A stretch of 64,000 nt of DNA from an alpha proteobacterium U9-1i (GCA_000974665.1 BBSY01000003.1:1136001-1200000); one strand, 5' to 3'; shown: positions 8,302 through 17,471, counted from the stretch's first letter. Notes: a model not told the origin generated them from the letters alone. Made by a program: numbers and translations.

Positions 8302-9375
8302 TTAATGATTTGCTTGGGCCGAAGCCGTTTGCGACCGATCTTCACGTTCTATTAATGCCGGACTTTGCGACGGAAACGGCGCGCTAGGCTCCTGCAAAAA
8401 CGAGAGAATATCGTTGAACACCACTTCCCGGCCGAGATCGCGCAACAGCATGTGGTAGCCCTCAGCATACACGGCCGTTCGCGCCGTCTCCGGCAGGCGC
8501 CGCGCCGCCCGAAGCGCCGAGGCGCGCGGGATGATCTGGTCGCGCGCACCGTACAGGAACGCCACATCGCCATTGAGATTGCTGGAGCGGCGCGAGGCTG
8601 TCTCCATCATCCCCACCAACCCGTACACCGCATCGATGCGGGTACGGAAGATCATGTTCTGGTCACGCCCAATGCGCCGCAACATCTCGCGATTGTCCGA
8701 CGGCACGATGCGGCGCTGCACGTTGCGCGGCGCCGAAACCGGGCGCCACGGAAACGTGTGCGCGCCTACCCACAAGGTTGCCGCGTAATGCTCGGGCAGC
8801 GTTGACCAACCCCACACGGCGGGCGCCACCAGGATCAACCGATCGATCGCCGGCGCGTCGGGCGCGCCGAACGTCGCGATCGCGGTCGCCGCGCCCATGC
8901 TATCGCCGACCACCGCGATCTTCGCGTGCGGATGTAGCCGCCGCGCCGCGGCGACCGCGGTGCGCACGTCCTCCGTCATCAGGCGCTGGCCGCCCCATAC
9001 GCCACGCCGTGGAGACCGGCCGAAGCCGCGCGCATCATACGCGTAGGTCGCAACGCCGCGCTCCGCGAACCAGGGACCCGAAAGATAAAAAGCCTCCGCG
9101 TAATCGTTCATGCCGTGCAAGCCGATGATCACCGCCCAAGGTTCAGCATCAGGTGTCCACGCCGAGAGGCCGAGCTCAGCGCCGTCGAACGAATAGAATT
9201 TATGGGCCGCTACATCGAAGCGCGGCCCCTCGTACGTCGCGAGCGGCGAATGCGCGCGCTGCACAGTCGGCACGCACGCAGAAAGCAAAGCTAGCGCCAA
9301 GACTCCCCCTCCTCTTGAGAGGAGGGGGCCGGGGGGTGGGGTGAAGCGCCGAGGCTTGCAAGCTTCACCCAACAT
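8302..9375 (-). CDS. Alpha/beta hydrolase lipoprotein, monoacylglycerol-lipase-like
   Basis: The domain from about residue 60 is a serine hydrolase: oxyanion segment IIGLHGMNDYAEAF, nucleophile elbow VVGDSMGAA, acid in YGARDQIIPRASA and histidine in AEGYHMLLRDL. It resembles the monoglyceride lipase/lysophospholipase group (Hydrolase_4). A lipobox LLSAC lies just before it, so it is probably a membrane-anchored periplasmic lipase. The start is uncertain: ATG 9375 gives 357 residues with an odd proline-rich N-terminus encoded by an inverted repeat, while TTG 9300 has a fine GAGGAGG site inside that repeat but leaves too short a signal peptide. Confidence 0.82.
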   Translation of the reverse strand: MLGEACKPRRFTPPPGPLLSRGGGVLALALLSACVPTVQRAHSPLATYEGPRFDVAAHKFYSFDGAELGLSAWTPDAEPWAVIIGLHGMNDYAEAFYLSGPWFAERGVATYAYDARGFGRSPRRGVWGGQRLMTEDVRTAVAAARRLHPHAKIAVVGDSMGAATAIATFGAPDAPAIDRLILVAPAVWGWSTLPEHYAATLWVGAHTFPWRPVSAPRNVQRRIVPSDNREMLRRIGRDQNMIFRTRIDAVYGLVGMMETASRRSSNLNGDVAFLYGARDQIIPRASALRAARRLPETARTAVYAEGYHMLLRDLGREVVFNDILSFLQEPSAPFPSQSPALIEREDRSQTASAQANH

Positions 9376-9462
9376 TGAACCGGCGAACACAAACAGCGCG
9401 CGTATCTGCAAACGCAGCGTCACACCCCACCCCCTACCCCCTCCTCTCAAGAGGAGGGGGAG
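9303..9462. repeat. Pair of inverted 41-bp palindromic repeats at a gene junction
   Basis: Arm 1 (9303-9343) and arm 2 (9421-9462) are near-perfect reverse complements. Each contains its own palindrome, an 11-base C-rich stem around TG or CA (CCCCTCCTCT/AGAGGAGGGG), followed by a G-rich tail. The 77 bases between arms carry no obvious signal. The layout is that of a REP/BIME-like element. Arm 2 supplies the last codons and stop of the uracil-DNA glycosylase gene, and arm 1 lies in the 5' part of the hydrolase gene. Confidence 0.85.
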
Positions 9463-10034
9463 AGAACGCGCATCACACGTTTGCGCAATTCTGGAACCAA
9501 TTCCGCTTCGAACCATGGGTTTCGCTTCAGCCATCCAGTGTTCCGCCATGATGGATGCGGCAATGGCAAAACATCGTCGGGATAATCGCGCCACGCCGCG
9601 ACCGTTTCCGACAATGTCCGCCCCGCCGCATCGCCCAAATGATACCGATGCGCGTACGCTCCGACCAGCAATGTCAGCCGCACCTGCTTCAGCAGCGGCA
9701 AAAGCCTTCCCCGCCACAACGGCGCGCACTCACGCCGCGGCGGCAAATCCGCGCCCTTCACCGTGCCGGGAAAGCAAAACCCCATCGCCGCCACGGCGAC
9801 ATGCTCCCGTGCGTAAAACGCGTCGCGATCCAATCCCATCCACGCCCGCAGCCGATCACCGGAGCGATCGTTCCACGGAATGCCGGTTTCGTGCACGATC
9901 CGTCCCGGGGCCTGCCCCGCAATCAAAATCCTCGCCTTCGGATGCACCCAAACCACCGGACGCGGCTCGTGCGGCAGCACGCAAGCGCGGCACGCGCGGA
10001 TCTCCGCCACCAAGTCTTCGAGGGCCCCGACCAT
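9447..10034 (-). CDS. Uracil-DNA glycosylase family protein
   Basis: A 195-residue protein of the COG1573-like uracil-DNA glycosylase superfamily, which removes uracil from DNA. Seen: two cysteines in IRACRACVLP near the start, motif 1 RILIAGQAPGRIVHETGIPW and motif 2 region LPLPHPSWRNTGWLKRNPW, close to the (H)PSxxN form. The start ATG 10034 is chosen because GAGGGAG precedes it by two bases; an in-frame start at 10070 is weaker. The last residues LSPSS and the TGA come from the inverted repeat, so the native C-terminus was probably replaced. Confidence 0.88.
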   Translation of the reverse strand: MVGALEDLVAEIRACRACVLPHEPRPVVWVHPKARILIAGQAPGRIVHETGIPWNDRSGDRLRAWMGLDRDAFYAREHVAVAAMGFCFPGTVKGADLPPRRECAPLWRGRLLPLLKQVRLTLLVGAYAHRYHLGDAAGRTLSETVAAWRDYPDDVLPLPHPSWRNTGWLKRNPWFEAELVPELRKRVMRVLSPSS

Positions 10035-10114
10035 CGCTCCCTCTTTCGCGTCTAGATTTTGGCTCGACAAGCGCGCGCCGCAGCGGGACGCTGCATTAAT
10101 TCGGGGGAGGCTGG

Positions 10115-11401
10115 ATGCGGTGGCTTTGGGTGCTCGGCGCTGTCGGTGCGGTATGCCTCGGCCTAACCGGATGCGTCACCGCGATGCTGCCCGTGGTGAA
10201 GCTCGATCCCGCGTTCGCCCCCGCCGCTCCGCCCGCTCTGCTCGGCGCCTTCGCCGACGATCTCGCGATCACCACGCGCGCCGAGTGGGAAGCGCGCCGC
10301 GCACCGTTGCTGCGCGCGCGTTTCGCGGCCGAAGTGTACGGCCCCTACCCCACCAACGTCGCCCCGCCCCGCGTGCTCTCGCGTGACCCCATCGCCTACG
10401 AGCGCCTTGCCGACATCGCCACCGTCGAGCAATGGAGCGTCGCCGTCGGCAACGAGGACACGCCGCCGCACTTCAACATGGTGCTGGTGCTGCCGCGCGG
10501 CGCCAGCACCCGCACGCCCCTCATCATCATGCAAAATTTCTGCGGCAACCGCGCCGCACTGCCCGACGCGCCAGCCGAAATCGCTGGCCCGCTCACCGAA
10601 GTGCTTTGGGTGTGCGACGCCAACTGGGCCCACCCGCTGATCGAAATGCCGTTCGGCCGCTACATCAACGCGCCGCCCTACGCCGACATCCTCGCGCGCG
10701 GATACGGCCTCGCCATGTTCTACGCCGGCGATGTCGTCGCCGACACCGTTTCCGGCGCGCCCGACGGCATGCGCAAACTCTACGGCGCTGACGCGCCCGA
10801 TGCCGGCGCCATCGCCGCATGGGCGTGGCTCTACAGCCAAGCCTACGACGTGCTCGCCGCGGACCCGCGCATCGACGCCGCGCGCATCGCCATCTGGGGC
10901 CATTCGCGCAACGGCAAAGCCGCGCTCTACGCCGGCGCGCTCGACCATCGCTTCGCCGCCATCATCGCACACCAATCAGGGCGCGGCGGCGCCGCACTCT
11001 CCAGCGGAACCGAGGGCGAAAGCATCGCCAAGATGATCGAAGCGTTTCCGCACTGGTTCGCGCCAGCCTACGCCAACGCCCCTTCATCGCCAGCGATGGA
11101 CCAACACCAGCTTCTTGCGCTCAATGCGCCAACGCCGGTGCTGCTCGGCAACGGCGCGCGCGACGCGTGGGCCGATCCGCACGCCGCGTGGGCGGCCGCG
11201 CAAGCCGCGAGCCCCGCCTACGGGCTTTATGACGTCGAAGGCTTCTCGCAAACCGAAATGCGCAACGCCAACGTCAACGCCAACCTCGCTTATTTCATGC
11301 GCCCCGGCCTTCACGGCGTGTACGAGGAGGATTGGCGCGTATTCCTGGATTTCCTCGACGCCCATCTCGGCGCGTCACGCACGCAAGGAGCAGCACGATG
11401 A
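10115..11401 (+). CDS. CE15-type glucuronoyl esterase-like lipoprotein
   Basis: A 428-residue secreted esterase-like protein. The N-terminus is a lipoprotein signal with lipobox LTGC (Cys20). The nucleophile motif WGHSRNGKAAL (Ser264) and the following HQSGRGGAAL match the carbohydrate esterase family 15 pattern GxSRxGK and SGxGGA. CE15 enzymes cut ester links between lignin alcohols and glucuronoxylan. GGGGGAGG precedes the ATG. The gene shares ATGA with a small periplasmic protein. No other xylan genes are nearby, so the natural substrate is open. Confidence 0.85.
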   Translation: MRWLWVLGAVGAVCLGLTGCVTAMLPVVKLDPAFAPAAPPALLGAFADDLAITTRAEWEARRAPLLRARFAAEVYGPYPTNVAPPRVLSRDPIAYERLADIATVEQWSVAVGNEDTPPHFNMVLVLPRGASTRTPLIIMQNFCGNRAALPDAPAEIAGPLTEVLWVCDANWAHPLIEMPFGRYINAPPYADILARGYGLAMFYAGDVVADTVSGAPDGMRKLYGADAPDAGAIAAWAWLYSQAYDVLAADPRIDAARIAIWGHSRNGKAALYAGALDHRFAAIIAHQSGRGGAALSSGTEGESIAKMIEAFPHWFAPAYANAPSSPAMDQHQLLALNAPTPVLLGNGARDAWADPHAAWAAAQAASPAYGLYDVEGFSQTEMRNANVNANLAYFMRPGLHGVYEEDWRVFLDFLDAHLGASRTQGAAR

Positions 11402-11952
11402 ACAAACGCCTCGCCGCCCTCGCCCTGGCATTCACACTGGTCGCCGCCACCGCCTCGGCGCAGGTTCAGCGCCTTCCAACACTGCCGCCCACAGAACAAC
11501 AACAACGCGCGCAAGACGCCATTCGCCGGCAACAAGCCGACGAGGCCGCCCGCGCAGCCGAGGCCGAGCGTCAACGGCTAGAGCAAATCAACCGCGAGGC
11601 AGAAGCCGAACGCAACCGTGTACACGCCTACAATTTCACCTGCCGCGTCACGCAAATCATCGTCCGCGCCAGCGACCTCACGATCAGCTGCGATGAGGTG
11701 CGCAACCGATTGCGCAACACCGGCTCTGTTTATACGGGCACGGCAATTCGCGGCAGCACGGCGTCAATCTACGTTGATTACGCCGCCAGCCCGGCGTTCG
11801 CTACGATGGCCGCGGAGGTCGCGGCTATCTCCTATGCCGATCGCTCACGTTTGCGGATCGAGTCCATAACCCAGCCGAACGACAACAAGCACTGGCTCAC
11901 GCAGATCTCGATCGATCGCGGCGAAGGCTGCTCGCCCGCTTGCCCGCCCTGA
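11398..11952 (+). CDS. Secreted protein with N-terminal coiled coil, function unknown
   Basis: A 184-residue protein with a signal peptide cleaved after ATASA. Residues 35-80 are rich in Gln, Arg, Glu and Ala (EQQQRAQDAIRRQQADEAAR) and predicted as coiled coil. The C-terminal half has four cysteines (FTCR, ISCDE, GEGCSPACPP), likely forming disulfides in the periplasm. AAGGAG precedes the ATG, which overlaps the esterase stop, so the two are probably co-translated. No family recognised. Confidence 0.75.
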   Translation: MNKRLAALALAFTLVAATASAQVQRLPTLPPTEQQQRAQDAIRRQQADEAARAAEAERQRLEQINREAEAERNRVHAYNFTCRVTQIIVRASDLTISCDEVRNRLRNTGSVYTGTAIRGSTASIYVDYAASPAFATMAAEVAAISYADRSRLRIESITQPNDNKHWLTQISIDRGEGCSPACPP

Positions 11953-11962
11953 TCCGGCGGCG

Positions 11963-12628
11963 TCAGCAAATCTGCCGGCGCGAGCCGCTTTCCATGCGCC
12001 GTGGAGTGCAAGCGATCGCGACGCTTCGCGTTTCGCGCAAGCGCACCTGACCGCGCACGCGGTTGCTCGCTTCGACCGCAGCGCGCGCGTCGGCGGCGTC
12101 CAGCCGCCACAGCGAAGCCGTCGCGGTGGCGTTCGTCTCGTCCAAATGCGCCTGCCAAATGCCGAGATACACCGTCTCGCCCGGCGCCACTTCGAATGTC
12201 GGCCGCTCCGGCCCGACCACCACGCCATTGGCGAAATAACTGATGCGCCGCTCGTTCAACTCGGCGAACACACTGTCGAGCGCGTACGTTCCCGGCGGCG
12301 TCTCGACGAACGTGAACTCACCGGGAATGCCGCGCACGCGCACAGTGCCGCGCACGCTGGTCCGCGCCTCGAACGCCTGGTCGTCGTCCCACACCGGGAA
12401 CGCTTCGGCCCCCGGCTCGACCCTCCGCCACAACATCGAATAGGCGGGCTCAGCCATGCTCGCGCTTTCGGCGACGCCGATAATCACCAAGGCAGACGCT
12501 TCGCGGGCGGCGGGCGCCGTCACAGTCTCGACAGCCGCGGGCGGCGCGTCGGTCACCACAACCGCCTCATTCGCGGCCGCACATTGCGCCAGCGCCAACG
12601 ACGCGAAGGCTGCGAACAAGAACCGCAT
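11963..12628 (-). CDS. Secreted protein of unknown function
   Basis: A 221-residue protein beginning MRFLFAAFASLALAQCAAAN, a signal peptide. LAQC is not a good lipobox because Gln precedes the Cys, so ordinary cleavage near CAAA is more likely. The mature chain has a beta-rich domain with RGIPGEFTFVETPPGTYALD and a second part APGETVYLGIWQAHLDE, suggesting a transthyretin- or carboxypeptidase-regulatory-like sandwich. The longer frame upstream to 13105 is rejected because it runs antisense through the thioesterase gene. Confidence 0.72.
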   Translation of the reverse strand: MRFLFAAFASLALAQCAAANEAVVVTDAPPAAVETVTAPAAREASALVIIGVAESASMAEPAYSMLWRRVEPGAEAFPVWDDDQAFEARTSVRGTVRVRGIPGEFTFVETPPGTYALDSVFAELNERRISYFANGVVVGPERPTFEVAPGETVYLGIWQAHLDETNATATASLWRLDAADARAAVEASNRVRGQVRLRETRSVAIACTPRRMESGSRRQIC

Positions 12629-12697
12629 GCAAATCCCCAAGCCTTGCCCCAGCGTGCTTAGCATGCCACCTGCGCCCCCGCATCTTGGAGAAATTCT

Positions 12698-13159
12698 ATG
12701 GGCGAACAACCGTCTGAGCACCCCTTCGGCGCCCCCGCTCAGCTCACCGAGGGCCCCTTTGCCGGTTGGTGGACCTGGGGGGGCGGCGCCGATCCTTACG
12801 AGACGGTGCTCGGCCCGTTTTGCTTCAAAGTCGAAGACGGACGCACGCGCTCGGCTTTTCAGCCTCGCCACGAGCATTTGAACGGCTCCGGCGCCATTCA
12901 TGGCGGCGCCTTGATGAGCTTCGCTGATTTCTCGCTTTTCTCCATCGCCCACAATGCTTTGGCCAACAATGTGAAGGCGGTGACGCTGACCTGCAATTGC
13001 GAGTTCCTGAGCGCGGGCACACTCGACGGCGGCATCGTCGAAGCGTCGGGTGAAGTGTTGCGCGACACCAGATCGCTGGTGTTCGTCCGCGGACTTGTCA
13101 CACAAGCTTCACGCCCAGTGCTTGCATTTTCCGGCACGCTCAAGAAGATCGGCGCTTAA
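12698..13159 (+). CDS. PaaI family hotdog thioesterase
   Basis: A 153-residue hotdog-fold protein likely hydrolysing acyl-CoA thioesters. The conserved AIHGGALMSFADFSLF (residues 66-81, with His68 and Asp78) is the PaaI-type active-site helix, and the C-terminal RDTRSLVFVRGLVTQASRPV is the usual beta hairpin. GGAG precedes the ATG by seven bases. It is divergent from a secreted protein gene across a 69-base region and only 38 bases before the CHAD gene. Confidence 0.9.
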   Translation: MGEQPSEHPFGAPAQLTEGPFAGWWTWGGGADPYETVLGPFCFKVEDGRTRSAFQPRHEHLNGSGAIHGGALMSFADFSLFSIAHNALANNVKAVTLTCNCEFLSAGTLDGGIVEASGEVLRDTRSLVFVRGLVTQASRPVLAFSGTLKKIGA

Positions 13160-13197
13160 TCCGCACGGATTGCGGGAGCCTTCAGGGGGCTTTGGAT

Positions 13198-14004
13198 ATG
13201 CGTTCGCCAAAGGCGACGTTCGATTTGCGCGCGGCCTTGTCTGAAGAAATCCGCAACGCGCTCGTTGAATTCGAAACCGCGCCGGACAAACCAAAGGCGG
13301 TGCACCGCTGCCGCGTGCGTTTGAAGCGCGCGCGGTCGCTTGCCCGCATCGGCCGCACCTGCGCGCCTGGCTTGGCGAATGTGTTCAATCAATCGGCGCG
13401 AAGCTTGATGCACACGCTCGCGCACGCCCGCGATTTCGCCGCGCTTGCCGAAACCGCGCGCGGCTTGGGCGACAAATCCGGTGCAAAAACCGCCGCCGCG
13501 CTCAATGCGGTTGCGGCCTCCTTTGACGCCCGCCGCGCCTCGCTGCCAGCGATGAACCTCGACGCCACGCGCGCCGCATTGCGTGATCTGATGGCGTTGG
13601 CGCAAGTCTGGCCGGAGGCGTCGGCTCGCCAGATCGATCGCGGCGCCCGCCGCATCATCCGCCGCGCCCGCATCGCGCACCGCCGTGGCGACGGCCATCG
13701 CACCGCGCAACGCCGCCACGAATGGCGCAAGCGTGAAAAGGATCGCCTTTACGCCGTGACGTTGCTGGGCGAATCCTGGCCCGACGATCGCGCCCGCCGC
13801 GCCGGCCTCAACGAACGCTTGAGCGACATGCTCGGCCGCGAACGCGATGTGCTTCTGCTGATCGACCACATCGAAGCCGAACCCTATCTCGCCGGTGGCG
13901 AGGAAGCTGCAAAGCGCGCGCTCAAACGCCTCAAGCGCCGCGAGAAGCGCCTCGCCAAACGCGCCGACGCTCTGGGCGCTAAGCTGCACGAGGGCCGGGC
14001 TTAA
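13198..14004 (+). CDS. CHAD domain protein
   Basis: A 268-residue all-helical protein. The conserved histidines and basic residues of the CHAD fold appear twice: VHRCRVRLKRARSLARIG near residue 35 and RRHEWRKREKDRLYAVTLLG near residue 175, then LGRERDVLLLIDHI. CHAD domains bind inorganic polyphosphate and often associate with polyphosphate granules. No CYTH domain is fused. I chose the ATG at 13198 over an in-frame TTG at 13192. It overlaps its convergent neighbour by four bases. Confidence 0.9.
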   Translation: MRSPKATFDLRAALSEEIRNALVEFETAPDKPKAVHRCRVRLKRARSLARIGRTCAPGLANVFNQSARSLMHTLAHARDFAALAETARGLGDKSGAKTAAALNAVAASFDARRASLPAMNLDATRAALRDLMALAQVWPEASARQIDRGARRIIRRARIAHRRGDGHRTAQRRHEWRKREKDRLYAVTLLGESWPDDRARRAGLNERLSDMLGRERDVLLLIDHIEAEPYLAGGEEAAKRALKRLKRREKRLAKRADALGAKLHEGRA

Positions 14005-14474
14005 GCGACGGACCGTCCCGCATAGAGCGCGCGCCACTCTTCGATGCGCTTGGTGGTTTCCCGCGCGGGCAGATCGCCGAACACGCACAAAATCCGCCGC
14101 CCAAGCATTTGACTCGCGCGCTCCTCCAGCGCACGCGGCGCATCCAAAGGAAAGGCAAACCAGAACGTTTGGACGAACAGAAAGCTTGGCAGCGGCGATG
14201 GCGCGATCGTCAGCGGTCCCATGCGCGCCCACTCAAAGCGCTCGGCACGGCCTAAAGTGTGATGCACGAGCGCGTCGGCCGTGAGCTCCAGCCGCCACCG
14301 TTCGCGCATCAGGCCCGCCGCGCCCGCCGCGGCCAGCGGAAGAAACGCAATCGCCGCGAACAAGATCGGCTTGGTTTGCCAACTCTGCCAATGCAGCCAC
14401 AGCGAAAGCGCCAGCAGCATCCAAAGCGGCGCAAACAGGCGCAGCACTTTTGCCGGATGTACCGGAAAGCTCAT
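14001..14474 (-). CDS. Small inner-membrane protein with two N-terminal spans
   Basis: A 157-residue protein with two hydrophobic segments at about 12-28 and 36-54, followed by a soluble domain with alternating strands (RWRLELTADALVHHTLGRAE and FEWARMGPLTI) resembling a membrane-anchored PH-like domain. Function unknown. It is the last gene of a tight minus-strand run (nucleoside transporter, GST, methyltransferase-like), six bases after the methyltransferase-like gene. Confidence 0.7.
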   Translation of the reverse strand: MSFPVHPAKVLRLFAPLWMLLALSLWLHWQSWQTKPILFAAIAFLPLAAAGAAGLMRERWRLELTADALVHHTLGRAERFEWARMGPLTIAPSPLPSFLFVQTFWFAFPLDAPRALEERASQMLGRRILCVFGDLPARETTKRIEEWRALYAGRSVA

Positions 14475-14480
14475 GGGCCT

Positions 14481-15416
14481 TTAATCCCCACGCACATTCG
14501 TCGCGATGGCGTCGAGATGCGCATCCCACGTGCCGCAGCACCCGCCCCACACGTCGACATGCGGATAGCGCCGCGCCAGCGCGCCCATCTGCCGGCCCAG
14601 TTCCGGCGGATCGCCATCAACGAGATGGCCGATCTTGCAAAGCGCCTGCTTCTCCATCATCGCCGCGTTGGGACGAAAGCTACGCACGCGCTCGGTCCAA
14701 TGCCCTGCTTCAAGCGCCGGCTCGAACTCCAAGGGATGCGAACAATTGATGCCATAGAAATCTGGACGGCTCTCGCCGGTCGCGGCGTCCACCGTCTCGA
14801 TCGCCTCGCGCACGCTCGGCCCAGACTTCAGCCGGCTTGTGCTATCAAGCGTGAAGTAAACCGCCAGCGGCACGCCGATGCGGCGCGCCGCGCGGCTGAT
14901 GCCGATCGCTTCGGCGGTGTTGTTGAACGTCATCGCCGCGGCAAGATCCACGTTCAGACGCTTCAGCGTTTCGAGCTGCGTGCTGTGATAATCTTCGGCG
15001 TCCTCTGCGGTGATGGTGCGGTTCAGCGAATACGCGTCCCCGCGCGGGCCGATGATCCCAGCGATCATCATTCCGGGCAGCTGCGCCCGGAACGGTTTGG
15101 CGACGTCGCGCAGGAACTCGACCGCGCGCATCTGCATGTCCGCAAGCGCGGCGCCGTCGAGGCCAAGCTTTCGCCCCCAATCCGGGCTCGCGCGATAATC
15201 GAGCCCACCCATCAGCGCCACGAATTGATGCCGCGTCGCCACCTCCAGATAGCGCTCGTACATGGCCCGCAAATCCGCCACGGCTCGCGGATTATCGAGC
15301 AGCGGAAACATAGCGAACTCGGGCAGATCGTGACCATGCTTGTACATGATCTCCGTCTCCTGCCCGCCCTCGGTCAGATACCAAACCCCTGCGCGCTGCG
15401 TCGGAAAACCAGCCAT
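14481..15416 (-). CDS. Homocysteine S-methyltransferase family protein
   Basis: A 311-residue TIM-barrel protein. Zn ligands of the family are visible as Cys225 in INCSHP and the pair Cys293-Cys294 in GGCCGTWDAH; the N-terminal TEGGQETEIMYK replaces the usual DGGxxTEL. Members transfer a methyl group from S-methylmethionine or betaine to a thiol such as homocysteine. The exact donor cannot be read from sequence. The ATG lies one base after the GST stop, so the two are probably co-translated. Confidence 0.88.
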   Translation of the reverse strand: MAGFPTQRAGVWYLTEGGQETEIMYKHGHDLPEFAMFPLLDNPRAVADLRAMYERYLEVATRHQFVALMGGLDYRASPDWGRKLGLDGAALADMQMRAVEFLRDVAKPFRAQLPGMMIAGIIGPRGDAYSLNRTITAEDAEDYHSTQLETLKRLNVDLAAAMTFNNTAEAIGISRAARRIGVPLAVYFTLDSTSRLKSGPSVREAIETVDAATGESRPDFYGINCSHPLEFEPALEAGHWTERVRSFRPNAAMMEKQALCKIGHLVDGDPPELGRQMGALARRYPHVDVWGGCCGTWDAHLDAIATNVRGD

Positions 15417-15417
15417 A

Positions 15418-16038
15418 TCAGGCCGCGACCTGCCCAGCCGCGCGCGTGGCGATGGCGTCGCGCCAGCGTTTTAGGTGCGGCAGGTCATCGCCGGGGCGCC
15501 AGCGGTTCATTTTGGCGAAGTCGACGCCGCACACGGCGGTGATGTCCGCAATGGTGAAGCGGTCGCCGGCGATCCATTCGCGGCTCGCCAATTCCGAGTT
15601 CAACCATTTCGCCATGCGCATCGCTTGGCCTTGATTGAAGCTCGCGACCTCGGCGGTCTGATTGCGCTCCACCGCCGCCAGCATCGGATTGCCGTGGCGC
15701 ACCCACATCATCAGCGGCACCGAGAACAGCAGCTCCATGCGCCGATCCCACATCTCGATATGCGCGCGCTCGAACGCATCGACACCCATCAGGTTCGGAT
15801 CGGGGATCAACGCCTCGATGTACGTGCAGATGGCCCGGCTCTCGGTGAGGCAACGCCCGTCATCGAGCTCCAGCACCGGAATTTGCGAGAGCGGGCTCTT
15901 CGCTTTGAACGCGTCAGTGCGATGCTGGCCCTCCTGCAGATTGATGCTCACCGTTTCGATGCTGGAAATGCTCTTCTCGGCGATGAACATGATCACCCGC
16001 CGCGGATTGGGCGCGTAAGGCGCGATGTAGAGTTTCAT
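15418..16038 (-). CDS. Glutathione S-transferase
   Basis: A 206-residue cytosolic GST. The N-terminal thioredoxin-like domain starts MKLYIAPYAPNPRRVIMFIA and has the cis-proline PLSQIPVLELDDGRCLTES, whose ES binds the gamma-glutamyl group. The helical domain carries the N-capping box FTIADITAV near residue 165. The ATG at 16038 overlaps the stop of the nucleoside transporter gene. The substrate is unknown, and the link to the flanking methyltransferase-like gene is only positional. Confidence 0.93.
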   Translation of the reverse strand: MKLYIAPYAPNPRRVIMFIAEKSISSIETVSINLQEGQHRTDAFKAKSPLSQIPVLELDDGRCLTESRAICTYIEALIPDPNLMGVDAFERAHIEMWDRRMELLFSVPLMMWVRHGNPMLAAVERNQTAEVASFNQGQAMRMAKWLNSELASREWIAGDRFTIADITAVCGVDFAKMNRWRPGDDLPHLKRWRDAIATRAAGQVAA

Positions 16039-17351
16039 TGCGCCGTCCCAAACACGCCCGCCGGCAGCGCCGCCACCACGGACGCGGTCATCAATGTCGC
16101 CATGAAGCCCGGCAGCAGCGCCCGCCACGCCAAGCTCAAAATCTCATCGCGCCGCTCCGGCATCAACGCCGTGAACCCGCCCGACAAAATCCCGATCGAC
16201 GCCACGTTCGCGAACCCGCACACCGCATACGTCAAAATCATCCGCGAGCGGTCAGCGATCGCGCCTACTGGCACTTGGCCCAAATCGATGAACGCCACGA
16301 ATTCCGTCAGGAACAATTTCGTGCCGAGAATGCGGCCCGCCGTTTGCGCGTCCTCCCATGGAATGCCGATGCCATAGGCCACCGGCGCGAACGCGTAGCC
16401 GAACAAGGATTGCAGCGTCACCGGCTCGCCATTAATCGGCGGCGCGAACGCCAGCATGTTGTTGACGATCCACACTAGCGACACGAACGCGATCAGAAAC
16501 GCCGCAACGTTGACGACCACCATCGTCCCGTCATGCACGCCGCGCGCGATCGCATCCATGGTGCCGGAATATTTGAGGTCCGAGGTATAATCCTGGCTCT
16601 TGATGCGCCCCGGCTCCTCCGGGATCATCACTTGCGCCAGCAGCACGCCCGCCGGCGCCGAGATGATCGACGCCACCAAAACGTGGCCGGCCGCGTTCGG
16701 CAGCACGTCGCCCAGGATCAGCACATACGCCACCATGGTCGAGCCCGACACGTTGGCGAGCCCCACGCACATGAGCGTGAACAATTCCGCGCGCGTGAGC
16801 TTCGAGAGATACGCGCGCACAACCATCGCGCTCTCGATCATGCCCATGAAGATGTTGGCCGACACCGCGAACGCGAGCTGACCGCTCAGGCCCAGCACGC
16901 GCGAGAACACACGCCCGAACAATTCCGTGATGACGCGCAAAATGCCCCAATGCCACAGCACCGCCGCGAGCGTGCAGATCACCAGGATCACCGGCAGCAC
17001 CCGGAAGCCAAAAATGAACGGCGCCTGCTGGCCTTCGGCGATCGCATAAGGTTGCGGCCCGCCGGCCAGGAACCCGAACACGAATTGCGCGCCATGCGAT
17101 GTGGCGTCCGCCAAGCCGCTGATCACGTAGCCGATGCTGCCCAGCGCTCCCCGCGTCGCCGGCACCGCGAACAACAACAGCACCAGGCCCGCCTGTAGCC
17201 CCAGCGCGCCCAGCACCATCAGGATCGGAAACCGCTTTTTGTTCTCCGAGAGCAGCCAGGCGATGAAGATAATCACCACGATCGCCAGCAGGCTGCGCGC
17301 GTTCTCAAGCGAATAGGTCAAAAGCCCAACCCCCGATTTCCCTGCGCACAT
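16035..17351 (-). CDS. NupC/CNT family nucleoside transporter
   Basis: An inner-membrane symporter with about nine or ten hydrophobic segments. The family motif is seen in ANIFMGMIESAMVVRAYLSK (NxxxGxxES) and in GLANVSGSTMVAYVLILG; the C-terminal AVCGFANVASIGILSGGF completes the second repeat. CNT proteins import nucleosides with Na+ or H+. The start is uncertain: ATG 17351 gives 438 residues, ATG 17393 gives 452, and neither has a clear ribosome site. First gene of a four-gene minus-strand operon. Confidence 0.93.
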   Translation of the reverse strand: MCAGKSGVGLLTYSLENARSLLAIVVIIFIAWLLSENKKRFPILMVLGALGLQAGLVLLLFAVPATRGALGSIGYVISGLADATSHGAQFVFGFLAGGPQPYAIAEGQQAPFIFGFRVLPVILVICTLAAVLWHWGILRVITELFGRVFSRVLGLSGQLAFAVSANIFMGMIESAMVVRAYLSKLTRAELFTLMCVGLANVSGSTMVAYVLILGDVLPNAAGHVLVASIISAPAGVLLAQVMIPEEPGRIKSQDYTSDLKYSGTMDAIARGVHDGTMVVVNVAAFLIAFVSLVWIVNNMLAFAPPINGEPVTLQSLFGYAFAPVAYGIGIPWEDAQTAGRILGTKLFLTEFVAFIDLGQVPVGAIADRSRMILTYAVCGFANVASIGILSGGFTALMPERRDEILSLAWRALLPGFMATLMTASVVAALPAGVFGTAQ

Positions 17352-17471
17352 GGTTGCGGCGAGGCGGCGGCGGATGCAAGCGCCCGGCGACATTTACGTG
17401 ACGCATCGTCAGCTTGACCGCCGAGGCGGCAGCCGCCATTCGGTCCGCCTCGCATTCAGAAGGGCGCGTTC

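Noticed and set aside
9376..9729. N-terminal extension of the lipoprotein hydrolase
   Set aside because: It runs antisense-free through the uracil-DNA glycosylase gene in another frame and the inverted repeat; no homology or ribosome site supports it.
12629..13105. Long N-terminal extension of the secreted protein at 11963-12628
   Set aside because: It lies antisense to the thioesterase gene and would remove the evident signal peptide.
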